Shown piece by piece: positions 16,159-25,038 of a stretch of 64,000 nt of DNA. Location: NCBI RefSeq assembly GCF_025061645.1, contig NZ_JANYMP010000011.1:1-64000 (forward strand). Reading direction: 5' to 3'. The DNA comes from Umezawaea endophytica. Lineage in GTDB: Bacteria > Actinomycetota > Actinomycetes > Mycobacteriales > Pseudonocardiaceae. A program made the position numbers and the translations under genes. The notes beneath the pieces were generated by a model. It was not told where the DNA came from and ran no database searches. It saw nothing but the letters and a program-made list of their open reading frames with translations. Position 1 is the first letter of the stretch. Each line of letters begins with the position of its first letter.

Positions 16159-19100
16159 ACCCGTCCGGCACCGACCGGATCAGGGTCCGCAGGCCCTCCG
16201 CGTCGAGCAGGTCCGTCGGCCTCAACGTGTGGTCGTGCCGCACGTAGTGGAACGCCGCCCGCACGCTCTCCACCTCGGCCCCCGCCAGCGCGGCCCACGC
16301 GAGCCGGTACGCGGCGAGCTGCACCGACAGCGCGGGCAGCTTGTCGGCGTCCGGCACGGCGCCGGTCTTCCAGTCCACGACGGTCCAGCCGCCGTCCGGG
16401 TCCGCGAACACGGCGTCCATCCGGCCGCGCACGGACATCCCGTCGACCTCGGCTTCGAACGGCACCTCCACGTCGTGCGGCGTCCTGTCCGCCCAGTCGC
16501 TGGCCAGGAACGCCCGCTGGAGCCGATCCAGCTCGGTGTCCGGGGCCGCGCCGTCGTCCGCCGCGCCGGGCAGCTCGTCGATGTCCAGCAGCCTGCTCGC
16601 GCCGAACCGCTTCTCCAGCCACGTGTGGAACGCCGTGCCGCGCCGGGCCATCGGGTTCGGCGGGAACGGCAGCGGACGGCGCAGCCTGCGGGCGAGCTCG
16701 TCCGGGTCGGTGGCCAGTTCCACGAGCTGGCTCACCGACAGGTGCTCGGGCATGGTGACCCGCTCCCGCCGGTTCGCCGCAGCGGCCCGTTCGGCGAGCA
16801 GCACGTCCACGTCCCGCGACCAGCCCTCCGGGTCCAGTTCCTCCTCCTCGTCGAGGGGAGCGGGCTCGTCGAAGTCGTCCCCGACCGGCGCGCTGAAGAC
16901 CGGCCCGACATCGACCGCGGCGGCGGCGACCGGCGACGGCTCACGCCCGACCGGCGGTTCTTCGTGGTCGGCTCCGACAGGCTCGTGGTCGGCTGGCGGC
17001 TCGTCGTGGTCGGGCTCGCCGTCCTGCGGTAGACCGTCGTCGTAGTCGGCGGGCGGCTCGTCGTAATCGGGTTCGTCCTCCGGCGGCGGGCCGTCGTCGT
17101 GGTCGGGCGGCGGCTCGTGGTCGTCCTCGTCCGGTGGCGGCTCGAACTCGGGCGGGGGCTCGGGCAGCGGGGCCTCGTCGTCGGCGGGCGGCACGTAGAG
17201 GTCGCGGCGGGCGGCGTCCCGGCGCTGGTCCAGGGCGGCCAGCACCATCGTGGCGCCGTCCGCGACGGCCGTGCGCCGCTTGCCGAGCGGGTCGGCGGGC
17301 CACAGCGCCGTCTTCTCCTCGCCGGTCAGCGGGTTCGGCTCGTTCTCGGCGGGCGGGTCGGCCCACGCGACGACGTCACCCGGCGGGTGCTCGGCCGTCT
17401 TGAGGACCTCGTGGATCTCCACCAGGAACGGCGACGGCCCCTTCACCTTCTCGCCCGTCTCGCCCCACCAGTGGCCGGACACCAGCAGGCTGTGCTCGGA
17501 CCGGGTCAGCGCGACGTAGAGGAGGCGGCGCTCCTCCACCAGCCGCCGCTCCTCGAACTCGTCCGCGTGCAGGCTGAGGGCCTCCTCCACCTCCTTGCGG
17601 TTGGCGCCGCCGGGGACGCGCAGCTTCGGCAGGTCGGCGGCGTCACCGCGCAGGTCGGCGGGCAGCTCGGCGACGGCCTTGAGCCAGCACGACGTCTTGC
17701 GGCGGCCGGGGAAGACGTCCTTCACGACGTGGGGCACGGCGACGATGTGCCACTCCAGGCCCTTGGCGGAGTGCATGGTCAGGATCTGCACCCGGTTCTC
17801 GGCGACCTCCACCTCACCGGGTTCCAGGCCGTCCTCGGCGTGCTCGGCGGTGTACAGGTAGTCCAGCAGCGACGGCAGCGTCGCCGAAGGGCTGGCGGCG
17901 GCGAAGTCCGAGACCACGTCGGCGAACGCGTCCAGGTGCGCCCGACCGACGCCGCCGGGGCGCGCCATCGCCTCGATGTCCAGCAGCAGCGTGCGCTCCA
18001 CGTCCGCCACCAGTTCGGACAGCGGCTGGTCGAGCCTGCGCCGCAGGGTCGCCAGCTCGCCGCCGAGCCTGCGGATCCGCCGGTAGCCCTCCGGTGAGTA
18101 GGCGGCCGGGTCGCCCGGATCGTCCAGCGCGTCGGCCAGCCCCGCCTGTTCCGCGTGCTCGCCGGGCAGCGCGTCCGCCAGCACCGACAGCGGATCGTCC
18201 ACAACGGACTGGCGGCTGGGCGCACCGGCCAGCTCGCGCGCCCGCTGCCACAGCGCCGCGAGGTCGAAAGCCGCTACGCGCCACCGGGACCCGGTCAGCA
18301 GCCGGGCGGCGGCCGTGCCCGCGAGCGGGTTCACCAGCACCCGCAGCGCGCTCGTCAGGTCGCGCACCTCCGGCTCGTCCAGCAGCCCGCCGAGCCCGAC
18401 CACCTCGACCGGCAGCCCGCGTTCCCGCAGCGCGGCGGCGATGGCGCCCATGTCCGCCCGCCGCCGCACCAGCACGGCGGCCGTGGGCGGGGTGTCCTCG
18501 GCGTCCAGGTACTCCCGCCACTGCGCCGCGACGGTGTCGGCCAGCCAGTCCAGCTCCTGCCGCACGTCCGGCAGGAGCGCCACCCGCACGTCACCCGGCC
18601 CGGCCCCGTCGCGAGCGCGCAGCTCGTCGACCTCCAGCCCCGCCGCGCGCAGCGGTTCGGACGCCGCGTTGGCCAGCGCCAGCACCTCGGGTGGGTTGCG
18701 GAAGCTGGTCAGTAGCCCGTACCGGGTGGCCGGTTTCCCTTGCGCCGCGGGGAAGTCCGTGGTGAAGCGGGGCAGGTTCGCCGCGCTGGCCCCGCGCCAG
18801 CCGTAGATCGCCTGCGCCGGGTCGCCCACCGACGTGACCGGCATCGGCTCGCCCTGCCCGAACAGCGACCGCAGCAGCACCCGCTGCGCGTGCCCGGTGT
18901 CCTGGTACTCGTCCAGCAGCACGGCCCCGTACCGCTCGCGCTCGCCCTGCGCGACCTCCGGGTGTTCGCTCGCGAGCCGGGCGGCGAGGCTCATCTGGTC
19001 GGCGAAGTCCATCGCCGCCTCCCGCCGCTTGCGCGCCTGGTAGGCCTCCAGCAGCGGCAGCAGGTTCACCCGCAGGCGTTGGGCGGCGATGATGTCCCGC

Positions 19101-19759
19101 AGCTTCTCCGGCAGCCCGTCCTTCTGCCGCGCGGTCTTCGGCGCGTTCTCGATCACGCCGATCAGCCACTCGGCGTGCGCCCGCAACGCGTCGGGCTCGA
19201 CCAGGTGCTCCCCCAGCTCACCGGCCAGCGCCAGCAGGTACCCCGTCACGGTCGCCGGGATCTTGTCCGTGTCCAGGTCCTCGGTCCACGTCGACACGAC
19301 GCGGTGCGCGAGCTGCCACGACGACGTCTCGGTCAGCAGCCGCACACCGGGTTCCACCGGCAGCCGCAGCCCGTGCTCGGTCACCAGCCTGCCCGCGTAC
19401 GCGTGGTAGGTCAGCACGACCGGCTCGGCCGTCATCACCGCCGCCCGCCGCTCCCCGCTCGGGTCCAGGTCGTCCAGCAGCTCCGACCCGCCGAGCCGCC
19501 GCAGCCGCAGCCGGATCCGCTCGGCGAGCTGCCGGGCCGCCTTGCGGGTGAACGTCAGCCCCAGCACCTGGTCCGGCGTCACGATCCCGTTCGCCACCAG
19601 CCACACCACGCGGGCGGCCATCGTCTCGGTCTTGCCCGCCCCGGCGCCCGCCACGACCAGCGCGGGTTCGACGGGCGCGGCGACGACGGCCGCCTGCTCG
19701 GCGGTCGGTTTGGGCAGCCCGAGAGCGGCGGCGACCTCGAACGGACTGGCGAAGCTCAT
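16148..19759 (-). CDS. adnB: Helicase-nuclease subunit AdnB
   Basis: This 1203-residue UvrD/RecB-type protein has Walker A GAGAGKT (38-44), motif II DEYQD near 281, further SF1A motifs through about 700, and a C-terminal PD-(D/E)XK nuclease (RGRMDAVFAD near 1106, VVDWKTG near 1126). AdnAB is the actinobacterial counterpart of RecBCD/AddAB and resects double-strand breaks; AdnB is regarded as the main motor. Between helicase and nuclease lies an unusual acidic Pro/Asp/Glu linker (about 850-980, repeats such as DHDEPPADHE), which makes the protein longer than mycobacterial AdnB (about 1100). The start is 32 bp after the adnA stop. Confidence 0.93.
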   Translation of the reverse strand: MSFASPFEVAAALGLPKPTAEQAAVVAAPVEPALVVAGAGAGKTETMAARVVWLVANGIVTPDQVLGLTFTRKAARQLAERIRLRLRRLGGSELLDDLDPSGERRAAVMTAEPVVLTYHAYAGRLVTEHGLRLPVEPGVRLLTETSSWQLAHRVVSTWTEDLDTDKIPATVTGYLLALAGELGEHLVEPDALRAHAEWLIGVIENAPKTARQKDGLPEKLRDIIAAQRLRVNLLPLLEAYQARKRREAAMDFADQMSLAARLASEHPEVAQGERERYGAVLLDEYQDTGHAQRVLLRSLFGQGEPMPVTSVGDPAQAIYGWRGASAANLPRFTTDFPAAQGKPATRYGLLTSFRNPPEVLALANAASEPLRAAGLEVDELRARDGAGPGDVRVALLPDVRQELDWLADTVAAQWREYLDAEDTPPTAAVLVRRRADMGAIAAALRERGLPVEVVGLGGLLDEPEVRDLTSALRVLVNPLAGTAAARLLTGSRWRVAAFDLAALWQRARELAGAPSRQSVVDDPLSVLADALPGEHAEQAGLADALDDPGDPAAYSPEGYRRIRRLGGELATLRRRLDQPLSELVADVERTLLLDIEAMARPGGVGRAHLDAFADVVSDFAAASPSATLPSLLDYLYTAEHAEDGLEPGEVEVAENRVQILTMHSAKGLEWHIVAVPHVVKDVFPGRRKTSCWLKAVAELPADLRGDAADLPKLRVPGGANRKEVEEALSLHADEFEERRLVEERRLLYVALTRSEHSLLVSGHWWGETGEKVKGPSPFLVEIHEVLKTAEHPPGDVVAWADPPAENEPNPLTGEEKTALWPADPLGKRRTAVADGATMVLAALDQRRDAARRDLYVPPADDEAPLPEPPPEFEPPPDEDDHEPPPDHDDGPPPEDEPDYDEPPADYDDGLPQDGEPDHDEPPADHEPVGADHEEPPVGREPSPVAAAAVDVGPVFSAPVGDDFDEPAPLDEEEELDPEGWSRDVDVLLAERAAAANRRERVTMPEHLSVSQLVELATDPDELARRLRRPLPFPPNPMARRGTAFHTWLEKRFGASRLLDIDELPGAADDGAAPDTELDRLQRAFLASDWADRTPHDVEVPFEAEVDGMSVRGRMDAVFADPDGGWTVVDWKTGAVPDADKLPALSVQLAAYRLAWAALAGAEVESVRAAFHYVRHDHTLRPTDLLDAEGLRTLIRSVPDGSRS

Positions 19760-19790
19760 GCCCTGGTCCGGAGGTCGACGTCCACGGACG

Positions 19791-22700
19791 TCACTGTCCC
19801 ACCTGTCTCCCCGACGAGTGCACCGGGCACGCCGTGCGGGCCGGGCAGCGGTCGCAGTCCGCGTTCTCCCTCGCGGTGTAGTCCGGGCCGGTGCTGGAGC
19901 CCGCCGCGTCCTGGACGGCTTCGAGCCAGACGCGCACGCCCTGCTCGTCCAGCGGGGCCTGGGAGCGTTCGACGGCGCCGGTCTTCTTGTCCTCCTTGGC
20001 CACGTACAGCAGGCGCGCGCCGCCGGGCTCGGTGCCGAGGCCGAGGTGGGTGAACCCGCCGAGCGAGGTGGCGAGCTGGTACACCGCGAGCTGCGGGTGG
20101 GCCTGGGCGTCGTCCCGCGACACGGGCTGCTTGCCGGTCTTCAGGTCGACCACGATCGGACGGCCGTCGGCGTCGGTCTCCAGCCGGTCCACCCGGCCGC
20201 GGACCTTGAGCCACGGCCCGCCGGGCTGCTTGGGGACGTCGACGAGCATCTCCTCCTCGACGGCGACCTGCGTGAGCTGGGTGCGGCTGCTCGCGAGCCA
20301 GTCGAGGAACGTGTCCAGCATCTTCTCGACCCGGATCCGCTCCCGCCGGGAGAACCAGGGTGCTCCCGCGTCCACGGCGGTCCACGCCTCGTCCAGCTTG
20401 AGCCGCAGCTCCTTCTCGTCCGCCCCGCTCGCGGCGGCCTGCGCCAGCGCGTGCACCAGGGTGCCGGTGATCGACGCCAGCTCGGCCGGGTCCTGGCCGC
20501 CGTGGCGTTCGACGACCCAGCGGACCGGGCACTTGGCGAGCACCTCCAACGTCGACGGGGACACGCTGACCGTGTGGTCCTCCGTCCACAGCGGATCGCC
20601 GGTCGACACCTCGGGCAGGCCGTACCAGGAGTCCGGGTGCGCGCCGGGAACCCCGGCCTCGGCAAGCCGGGCGAGCTGCACGGCCGCGCGCTGACGGCGG
20701 TCCGGCTCGCTCTCGTCGTCGCACAGCACGCGGCGCAGCTCACCGACCAGCTCGGCCAGCACGAGCCCGCGCTCGGGCGTGAACGTCGGCCGCTCCACGG
20801 CGTCCGTCGTCAGGTCGTCCAGCTCGTCCAGGAACCGCGACGGCTGCTCGTCCTCGCCCCGCACCGCGCTCACCATCAACGTCGTGCGCGCCCGGCTGGC
20901 GGCGACCAGCAGCAGCCTGCGCTCCTCGGCGAGCAGCGGGGCGACGGCGGAGACCTTGTCCGCCGGGTCCATCCCGTGCACGAGGTCGACCATCCGCTCG
21001 ACGCCGAGCAGCGACCCGCGCAGCCGCAGGTCGGGCCAACTCCCCTCCTGCACACCGGGGATCGCCACGACCGTCCACTCGCGACCGGCGGCGGAGTGCG
21101 CCGTCAGCACCGCCACGGCCTCGCCGACGGGCGCGGACGCGGCCAGCGAGTCGCCCGCGATCCGTTGCGCGGCCAGGTAGTCCGCGAAACCCTCCACGGT
21201 GGAGCCGGGCAGCCGGTCCACGTACTTCGCCGCGGCCTCGAACAGGCCCACAATCGCGTCCAGGTCGCGGTCCGCCTGCATGCCCGCCGTCCCCCGCCGC
21301 GAGGACTGGTTGACCCAGCGCGACTCCAACCGGCAGTTCTGCCACAGGTTCCACAGCACGACCTCGACGCTGCGGTGCGCGGCGATGTCCTTGCGCGCCT
21401 CGGTGATCAGCGCCGCGATCCGCCGCGCGGGCACGGCCTCCGCGTCCTCCAGCGCGGCCAGCCGGTCGTTCGACTCGATCACCTCGACCAGCAGCTCACC
21501 ACTGGCCCGGTCACCGCCCGCGGCCATCTCCAGCCGCCGCAGACCGCGGCGCAACCGCCGCAGCGCCAACGGGTCCGCACCACCGAGCGCCGACGACAGC
21601 AGCATCGCCGCCGTGTCCTCGTCCAACGTGCCCGGCACGGCCGCGCAGCGCAGCACGGCCAGCAGCGGCCGGACGGCGGGCTGCTGGGCCAGCGGCAACT
21701 CGTCACCGGGCACCGCCACCGGCACCCCGGCGGCGAGCAGCGCCCGTTGCAGCACCGGCAGCGACCTCGTCGCCGACCGCGCGATCACCGCCATCTCCGA
21801 CCACGGCACCTCGTCGATCAGGTGCGCGCGACGCAACTGGTCCGCCACCCAGCTAGCCTCCTGGGCCGCGGACGCGAGCAACCGCACCTGCACCGTGCCC
21901 TCACCACCGGCGCCCACGACCTCACGGGCGGGCGACCGCCCCGGCAGCCGCGCCGCCAGCCCGTGCACGGCGGCGCGCACCTCCGGCGTCATCCGGTAGC
22001 CCTGGCTCAGCACGACCGTGGACCGCTCCTGCGGGTCGGCGGCGGAGAGCAACTCGGGATCGGCACCCCGGAACGAGAAGATCGCCTGGTCCGGATCGCC
22101 CGCGAGGAGGAACTCGTGCGCCGTCGAACCGATCTGCTTCACCAGCTCGTACTGCTGCGGGTCGAGGTGCTGCGCGTCGTCGACGAACACGTGCCGCACC
22201 CGCCGCCGTTCGGACTCCAACAGCTCGGGATCGGCGTGGAAAGCCAGCAGCGCGCTGTCGACCAACTCCGCGGCGTCCAACGCGGGCGCCAGCGACGGCG
22301 ACGAATCACCACCCATCAGCAGCAACACCTCTTCGTACTGCTGCCCGAACCGCCCAGCGGCAACCCACTCCTCCCGCCCCTGCGCGTACCCCAACTCGAC
22401 CAGGTCCTCCGGCCCCAGCCCACGCTCGGTGGCCCGCAACAACAGATCACGCAACTCGGCGGTGAACCCCGGCAACCCGATCGCGGGCCGCAACCGCTCC
22501 GGCCACTTCAACGCACCGTCCTCGACATCACCGGCCAACAACTCACGCACCAACGCGTCCTGCTCCGGCCCGGACAACAGCCGAGGCGGCGGCTCACCGG
22601 CCAACACCGCCTTCGCCCGCAACACCGCGAACGCGTACGAGTGCACCGTCCTCACCAACGGCTCACGAACCGTCCGCAACACCACTGAGTCAACCTCCGA

Positions 22701-23021
22701 GGAGGAGGTCAACAACCGGGTGATCCGAGCCCGCATCGCCACAGCGGCCTGCCGATTGGCAGTGAGCACCAGCACACTCTCAGGATCAGCCCCACCACTC
22801 AAAACCCGCTCAGCAGCCACCTCAGCCAACAACGTGGTCTTGCCAGTACCAGGCCCCCCCAGAACCCGCAGGAACCCCCCTCCGTGCGCGAACACCCGCC
22901 GACCAGCGGAATCCCACTGCGGACGAGGCCGATCCACCGGCGACCGACGCACCAGCAGAGGCGAGGAATTCACAACCACGGGAGTGATGGAACCACGTTG
23001 CACCGACAAGACGCCGACCAC
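19791..23021 (-). CDS. adnA: Helicase-nuclease subunit AdnA
   Basis: From GTG 23021 the product is 1076 residues. It has Walker A GGPGTGKTT near 52, motif II VDDAQHLD near 274 (Asp-Asp instead of Asp-Glu), and a C-terminal nuclease with VVDLKTGKQ near 953. Cysteines in LAKCPVRW (near 828) and CDRCPARTACP (near 1053-1063) form an AddB-like 4Cys iron-sulfur site. It partners AdnB in break resection. The reading continues to 23084, but that adds a hydrophobic stretch unlike a helicase; TTG 23009 and GTG 23003 are further options. The gene is upstream of adnB with a short gap and divergent from the alkyltransferase-like gene. Confidence 0.92.
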   Translation of the reverse strand: MVGVLSVQRGSITPVVVNSSPLLVRRSPVDRPRPQWDSAGRRVFAHGGGFLRVLGGPGTGKTTLLAEVAAERVLSGGADPESVLVLTANRQAAVAMRARITRLLTSSSEVDSVVLRTVREPLVRTVHSYAFAVLRAKAVLAGEPPPRLLSGPEQDALVRELLAGDVEDGALKWPERLRPAIGLPGFTAELRDLLLRATERGLGPEDLVELGYAQGREEWVAAGRFGQQYEEVLLLMGGDSSPSLAPALDAAELVDSALLAFHADPELLESERRRVRHVFVDDAQHLDPQQYELVKQIGSTAHEFLLAGDPDQAIFSFRGADPELLSAADPQERSTVVLSQGYRMTPEVRAAVHGLAARLPGRSPAREVVGAGGEGTVQVRLLASAAQEASWVADQLRRAHLIDEVPWSEMAVIARSATRSLPVLQRALLAAGVPVAVPGDELPLAQQPAVRPLLAVLRCAAVPGTLDEDTAAMLLSSALGGADPLALRRLRRGLRRLEMAAGGDRASGELLVEVIESNDRLAALEDAEAVPARRIAALITEARKDIAAHRSVEVVLWNLWQNCRLESRWVNQSSRRGTAGMQADRDLDAIVGLFEAAAKYVDRLPGSTVEGFADYLAAQRIAGDSLAASAPVGEAVAVLTAHSAAGREWTVVAIPGVQEGSWPDLRLRGSLLGVERMVDLVHGMDPADKVSAVAPLLAEERRLLLVAASRARTTLMVSAVRGEDEQPSRFLDELDDLTTDAVERPTFTPERGLVLAELVGELRRVLCDDESEPDRRQRAAVQLARLAEAGVPGAHPDSWYGLPEVSTGDPLWTEDHTVSVSPSTLEVLAKCPVRWVVERHGGQDPAELASITGTLVHALAQAAASGADEKELRLKLDEAWTAVDAGAPWFSRRERIRVEKMLDTFLDWLASSRTQLTQVAVEEEMLVDVPKQPGGPWLKVRGRVDRLETDADGRPIVVDLKTGKQPVSRDDAQAHPQLAVYQLATSLGGFTHLGLGTEPGGARLLYVAKEDKKTGAVERSQAPLDEQGVRVWLEAVQDAAGSSTGPDYTARENADCDRCPARTACPVHSSGRQVGQ

Positions 23022-23466
23022 CCGCCGAGTGGCCCAGCGTGGCAACAAAATCACACCCAGTAGGAACCAGAACACAAACCCCAAAACACCACTTGACCTG
23101 CAATTTCACCCACAGCCACCACCACGCGGCCAACTTCCCCCACAGCCACCACCACCCACCCCCGACCACCACCCGGCCTGCGCTCACCCACAAACCGCGC
23201 CACAGCCACGGCCCCACCCACCCACCCACCCACCCACCACCCACAAGCTTCCGCCAGAGAACCCCACCACCCGCTCCCCGCACGCCCCCACCCAACCGTG
23301 GCCGATTTTACTTGGGGTTTTTGGCGCTAAACTCAGTCGGGCGGCAAGCTCTCCACCTGCCGTTTTGGCCCGACCAGCGCCAAAAAGAGGGGCCCCAAGT
23401 CAAATCGGCCACCCCCCGCTGGAACCCGGCCACCCCACCACCTACCCAACTGCCAGAATCACCCCC
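23022..23466. other. Intergenic region with low-complexity direct repeats
   Basis: This 445-bp gap between adnA and the alkyltransferase-like gene contains C/A-rich low complexity. CCCACAGCCACCACCAC occurs at 23109 and again at 23139 (30-bp pitch), a run of ACCC units spans about 23211-23241, and palindromic element copy A lies at 23298-23412. No coding signal is seen. Promoters for both divergent genes should lie here but none is clear. Confidence 0.7.
23298..23412 (+). repeat. Dispersed palindromic element, copy A
   Basis: This 115-bp imperfect palindrome opens GTGGCCGATTTTACTTGGGG and closes CCCCAAGTCAAATCGGCCAC. The inner stem is TTTTTGGCGCT with AGCGCCAAAAA, and GTCGGGC with GCCCGAC. 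The sequence after it (CGCTGGAACCC) is also shared with other copies. This is the most diverged copy and the only one next to a gene start, 55 bp upstream of the alkyltransferase-like gene. The other copies start at 42872, 46140 and 51875. Confidence 0.93.
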
Positions 23467-23796
23467 GTGGACGAAGAACTGCACGAACAAATCCGCGACG
23501 TCGTACGCAAGATCCCCTCAGGCCGAGTAGCGACCTACGGCGACGTAGCAGACCTCTCCCGCGCCCCCTCCCCAAGACTCGTAGGCCAAGTCCTCAACCA
23601 CGACGGCCACGACGTCCCCTGGCACAGAGTCCTCCGCGCCAACGGCACCTGCGCCCCCCACATCGCCGAAGAACAACTCCAACGACTAGCAGCAGAAGGC
23701 GTCCTGTCCAACGACGGCAAAATCAACCTCCACACCTACCGCTGGGAAGACGCCGCCAAGGCAAAATCCGAAGACGACCCACCCTCCCTCTTCTAA
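23467..23796 (+). CDS. Alkyltransferase-like (ATL) DNA-binding protein
   Basis: This 109-residue protein has the MGMT DNA-binding fold (RKIPSGRVATYGDVADL, 14-30; Arg finger in SPRLVGQVL, near 37). The active-site PCHR is replaced by PWHR (51-54), so it cannot accept alkyl groups. ATL proteins bind and flip O6-alkylguanine and pass lesions to nucleotide excision repair. The GTG at 23467 gives a standard ATL length; a longer reading from 22018 is antisense to adnA. M. tuberculosis has the same neighbour (Rv3204) near adnA. The C-terminus is short and Asp/Pro-rich. Confidence 0.92.
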   Translation: MDEELHEQIRDVVRKIPSGRVATYGDVADLSRAPSPRLVGQVLNHDGHDVPWHRVLRANGTCAPHIAEEQLQRLAAEGVLSNDGKINLHTYRWEDAAKAKSEDDPPSLF

Positions 23797-23915
23797 CCCT
23801 CTCCCTCCCCTAGTCTTCCCTCTCCCTCCCCCGCCCCCCAAACAGCCAAATGCCCCCTCCGAGAACTTCCCGAAGAGGGCACCCGCCCCACCCGCACCTA
23901 ACCCCCCAACCGCTC

Positions 23916-24296
23916 CTAAACCCTCACCCTCACCCTCACCCCAACCCGAGCCTCAACCCGCTCCACCTCAGCCACAACCTCCGGATCCCGACTCAAAGCA
24001 GCCGCCAACCGAAGCTCCGGCAACACCTCCCCAGGCCTCCCCTGCCTGCTCAACGTCCTCCCCAACAACAACCGCGCATACCCATCACTAGGGTCAAGAC
24101 CCACCAAAACCCGCAACACCCGCTCAGCGTTACCCAACGACGCGGACTGAAAATGCGCCAACGCCAACTCAGTCAGCACAGCCCGGTCAGCCGGAACAGC
24201 TTCGGCCGCTTCCGCCAGGAAGCGCGCCGCGTTGCTCGGGTCGCCCGCCGCGCGGAATTCGCGGCCGAGACGAACGAGCTCGAACACGTCGGTCAT
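23916..24296 (-). CDS. Small TPR-type protein
   Basis: This 126-residue protein starts at the ATG at 24296, with GAGGAG about 8 nt upstream. It consists of helical repeats with tetratricopeptide character (AARFLAEAAEAVPADRAVLT, then AERVLRVLVGLDPSDGYARL, about 20-80) and ends in a Val/Arg-rich tail (RVGVRVRVRV). TPR modules mediate protein contacts. The upstream reading to 24383 is a read-through of intergenic sequence. It follows the chelatase gene by 65 bp on the same strand and may be the last gene of the nitrate cluster transcript. The partner is unknown. Confidence 0.75.
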   Translation of the reverse strand: MTDVFELVRLGREFRAAGDPSNAARFLAEAAEAVPADRAVLTELALAHFQSASLGNAERVLRVLVGLDPSDGYARLLLGRTLSRQGRPGEVLPELRLAAALSRDPEVVAEVERVEARVGVRVRVRV

Positions 24297-24361
24297 GTCA
24301 GGCTCCTCATCAGCCGTAGGGGTCACACCCCGCACAACCAGTTGACCCGTCAACCTATTCC

Positions 24362-25021
24362 TCAAGCAACCTGGAGGAAGCACCGAGCCTCGTAGTACCG
24401 CAGCAGCACCGCGTCCACCACCCGCAGGTGCGCGCCGATCGGCTCAGCCACCACATCAGCCCCGACGTCGGCCAACCGCTGGTGGAACAGTCCGGGCGCC
24501 AGCAGCCAGGACGCCACCGCGACCCGCCGCCCCCGCGCCTTCAACGCCGCCACGGCCTCCCCCACGGTCGGGGACGCGGTCGCGATGTACCCGACCTCGG
24601 CCCCCAGCACCCCGGCCACGCCGACGACGTCCGCCAACGCCCGCGGGTCCGACGACCCCGCCGCCGCCAGCACCACCGCGTCCCCCGGCCGCGACCCGGC
24701 TTCCCGCAACCGTTCCCGGACGACGGGCAGCAGCGCCGACCCGATCGGCTCGGTCACCACCACGTCACCGTGCCCGCTGGCCGCGATCTGCTCCGGCACG
24801 TCGACCCGCACGTGGTACCCGGCCGCGAGGAACGCGGGCACCACGACCACCGGCCCGTCCACCCCGCCGACCACCGTCGTCACGTCGGGCTGCCGCACGT
24901 CGGCGTAGGCGACCTCCACCCGCACACCGCCGAGCCGGTCCCGCACCAGCGCGGCGACCTCCTCGACCACCACGGCCCCGCGCGGGTCCCGAGTCCCGTG
25001 TGCCACCAGAACCAGCGTCAC
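24362..25021 (-). CDS. Sirohydrochlorin chelatase (CbiX/SirB type)
   Basis: This 219-residue protein has two CbiX-like halves. The first begins TLVLVAHGTRDPRGA with metal-binding His8, and the second begins near 115 with VVLAAAGSSDPRAL and lacks the equivalent His. CbiX/SirB enzymes insert Fe2+ or Co2+ into sirohydrochlorin. In a nitrite reductase cluster, iron insertion to make siroheme for NirB is the likely role. The GTG at 25021 is chosen because it sits at the family N-terminus and follows GAGGGG. It lies 17 bp after the HemD-type gene on the same strand. Confidence 0.88.
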   Translation of the reverse strand: MTLVLVAHGTRDPRGAVVVEEVAALVRDRLGGVRVEVAYADVRQPDVTTVVGGVDGPVVVVPAFLAAGYHVRVDVPEQIAASGHGDVVVTEPIGSALLPVVRERLREAGSRPGDAVVLAAAGSSDPRALADVVGVAGVLGAEVGYIATASPTVGEAVAALKARGRRVAVASWLLAPGLFHQRLADVGADVVAEPIGAHLRVVDAVLLRYYEARCFLQVA

Positions 25022-25038
25022 CGCCGTCCACCCCTCAC

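Noticed and set aside
19542-22688. Long plus-strand open frame antisense to adnAB
   Set aside because: High-GC shadow: third-position bias follows the minus-strand helicase genes, which have complete motifs; the plus-strand product is Arg/Gln-rich with no domain.
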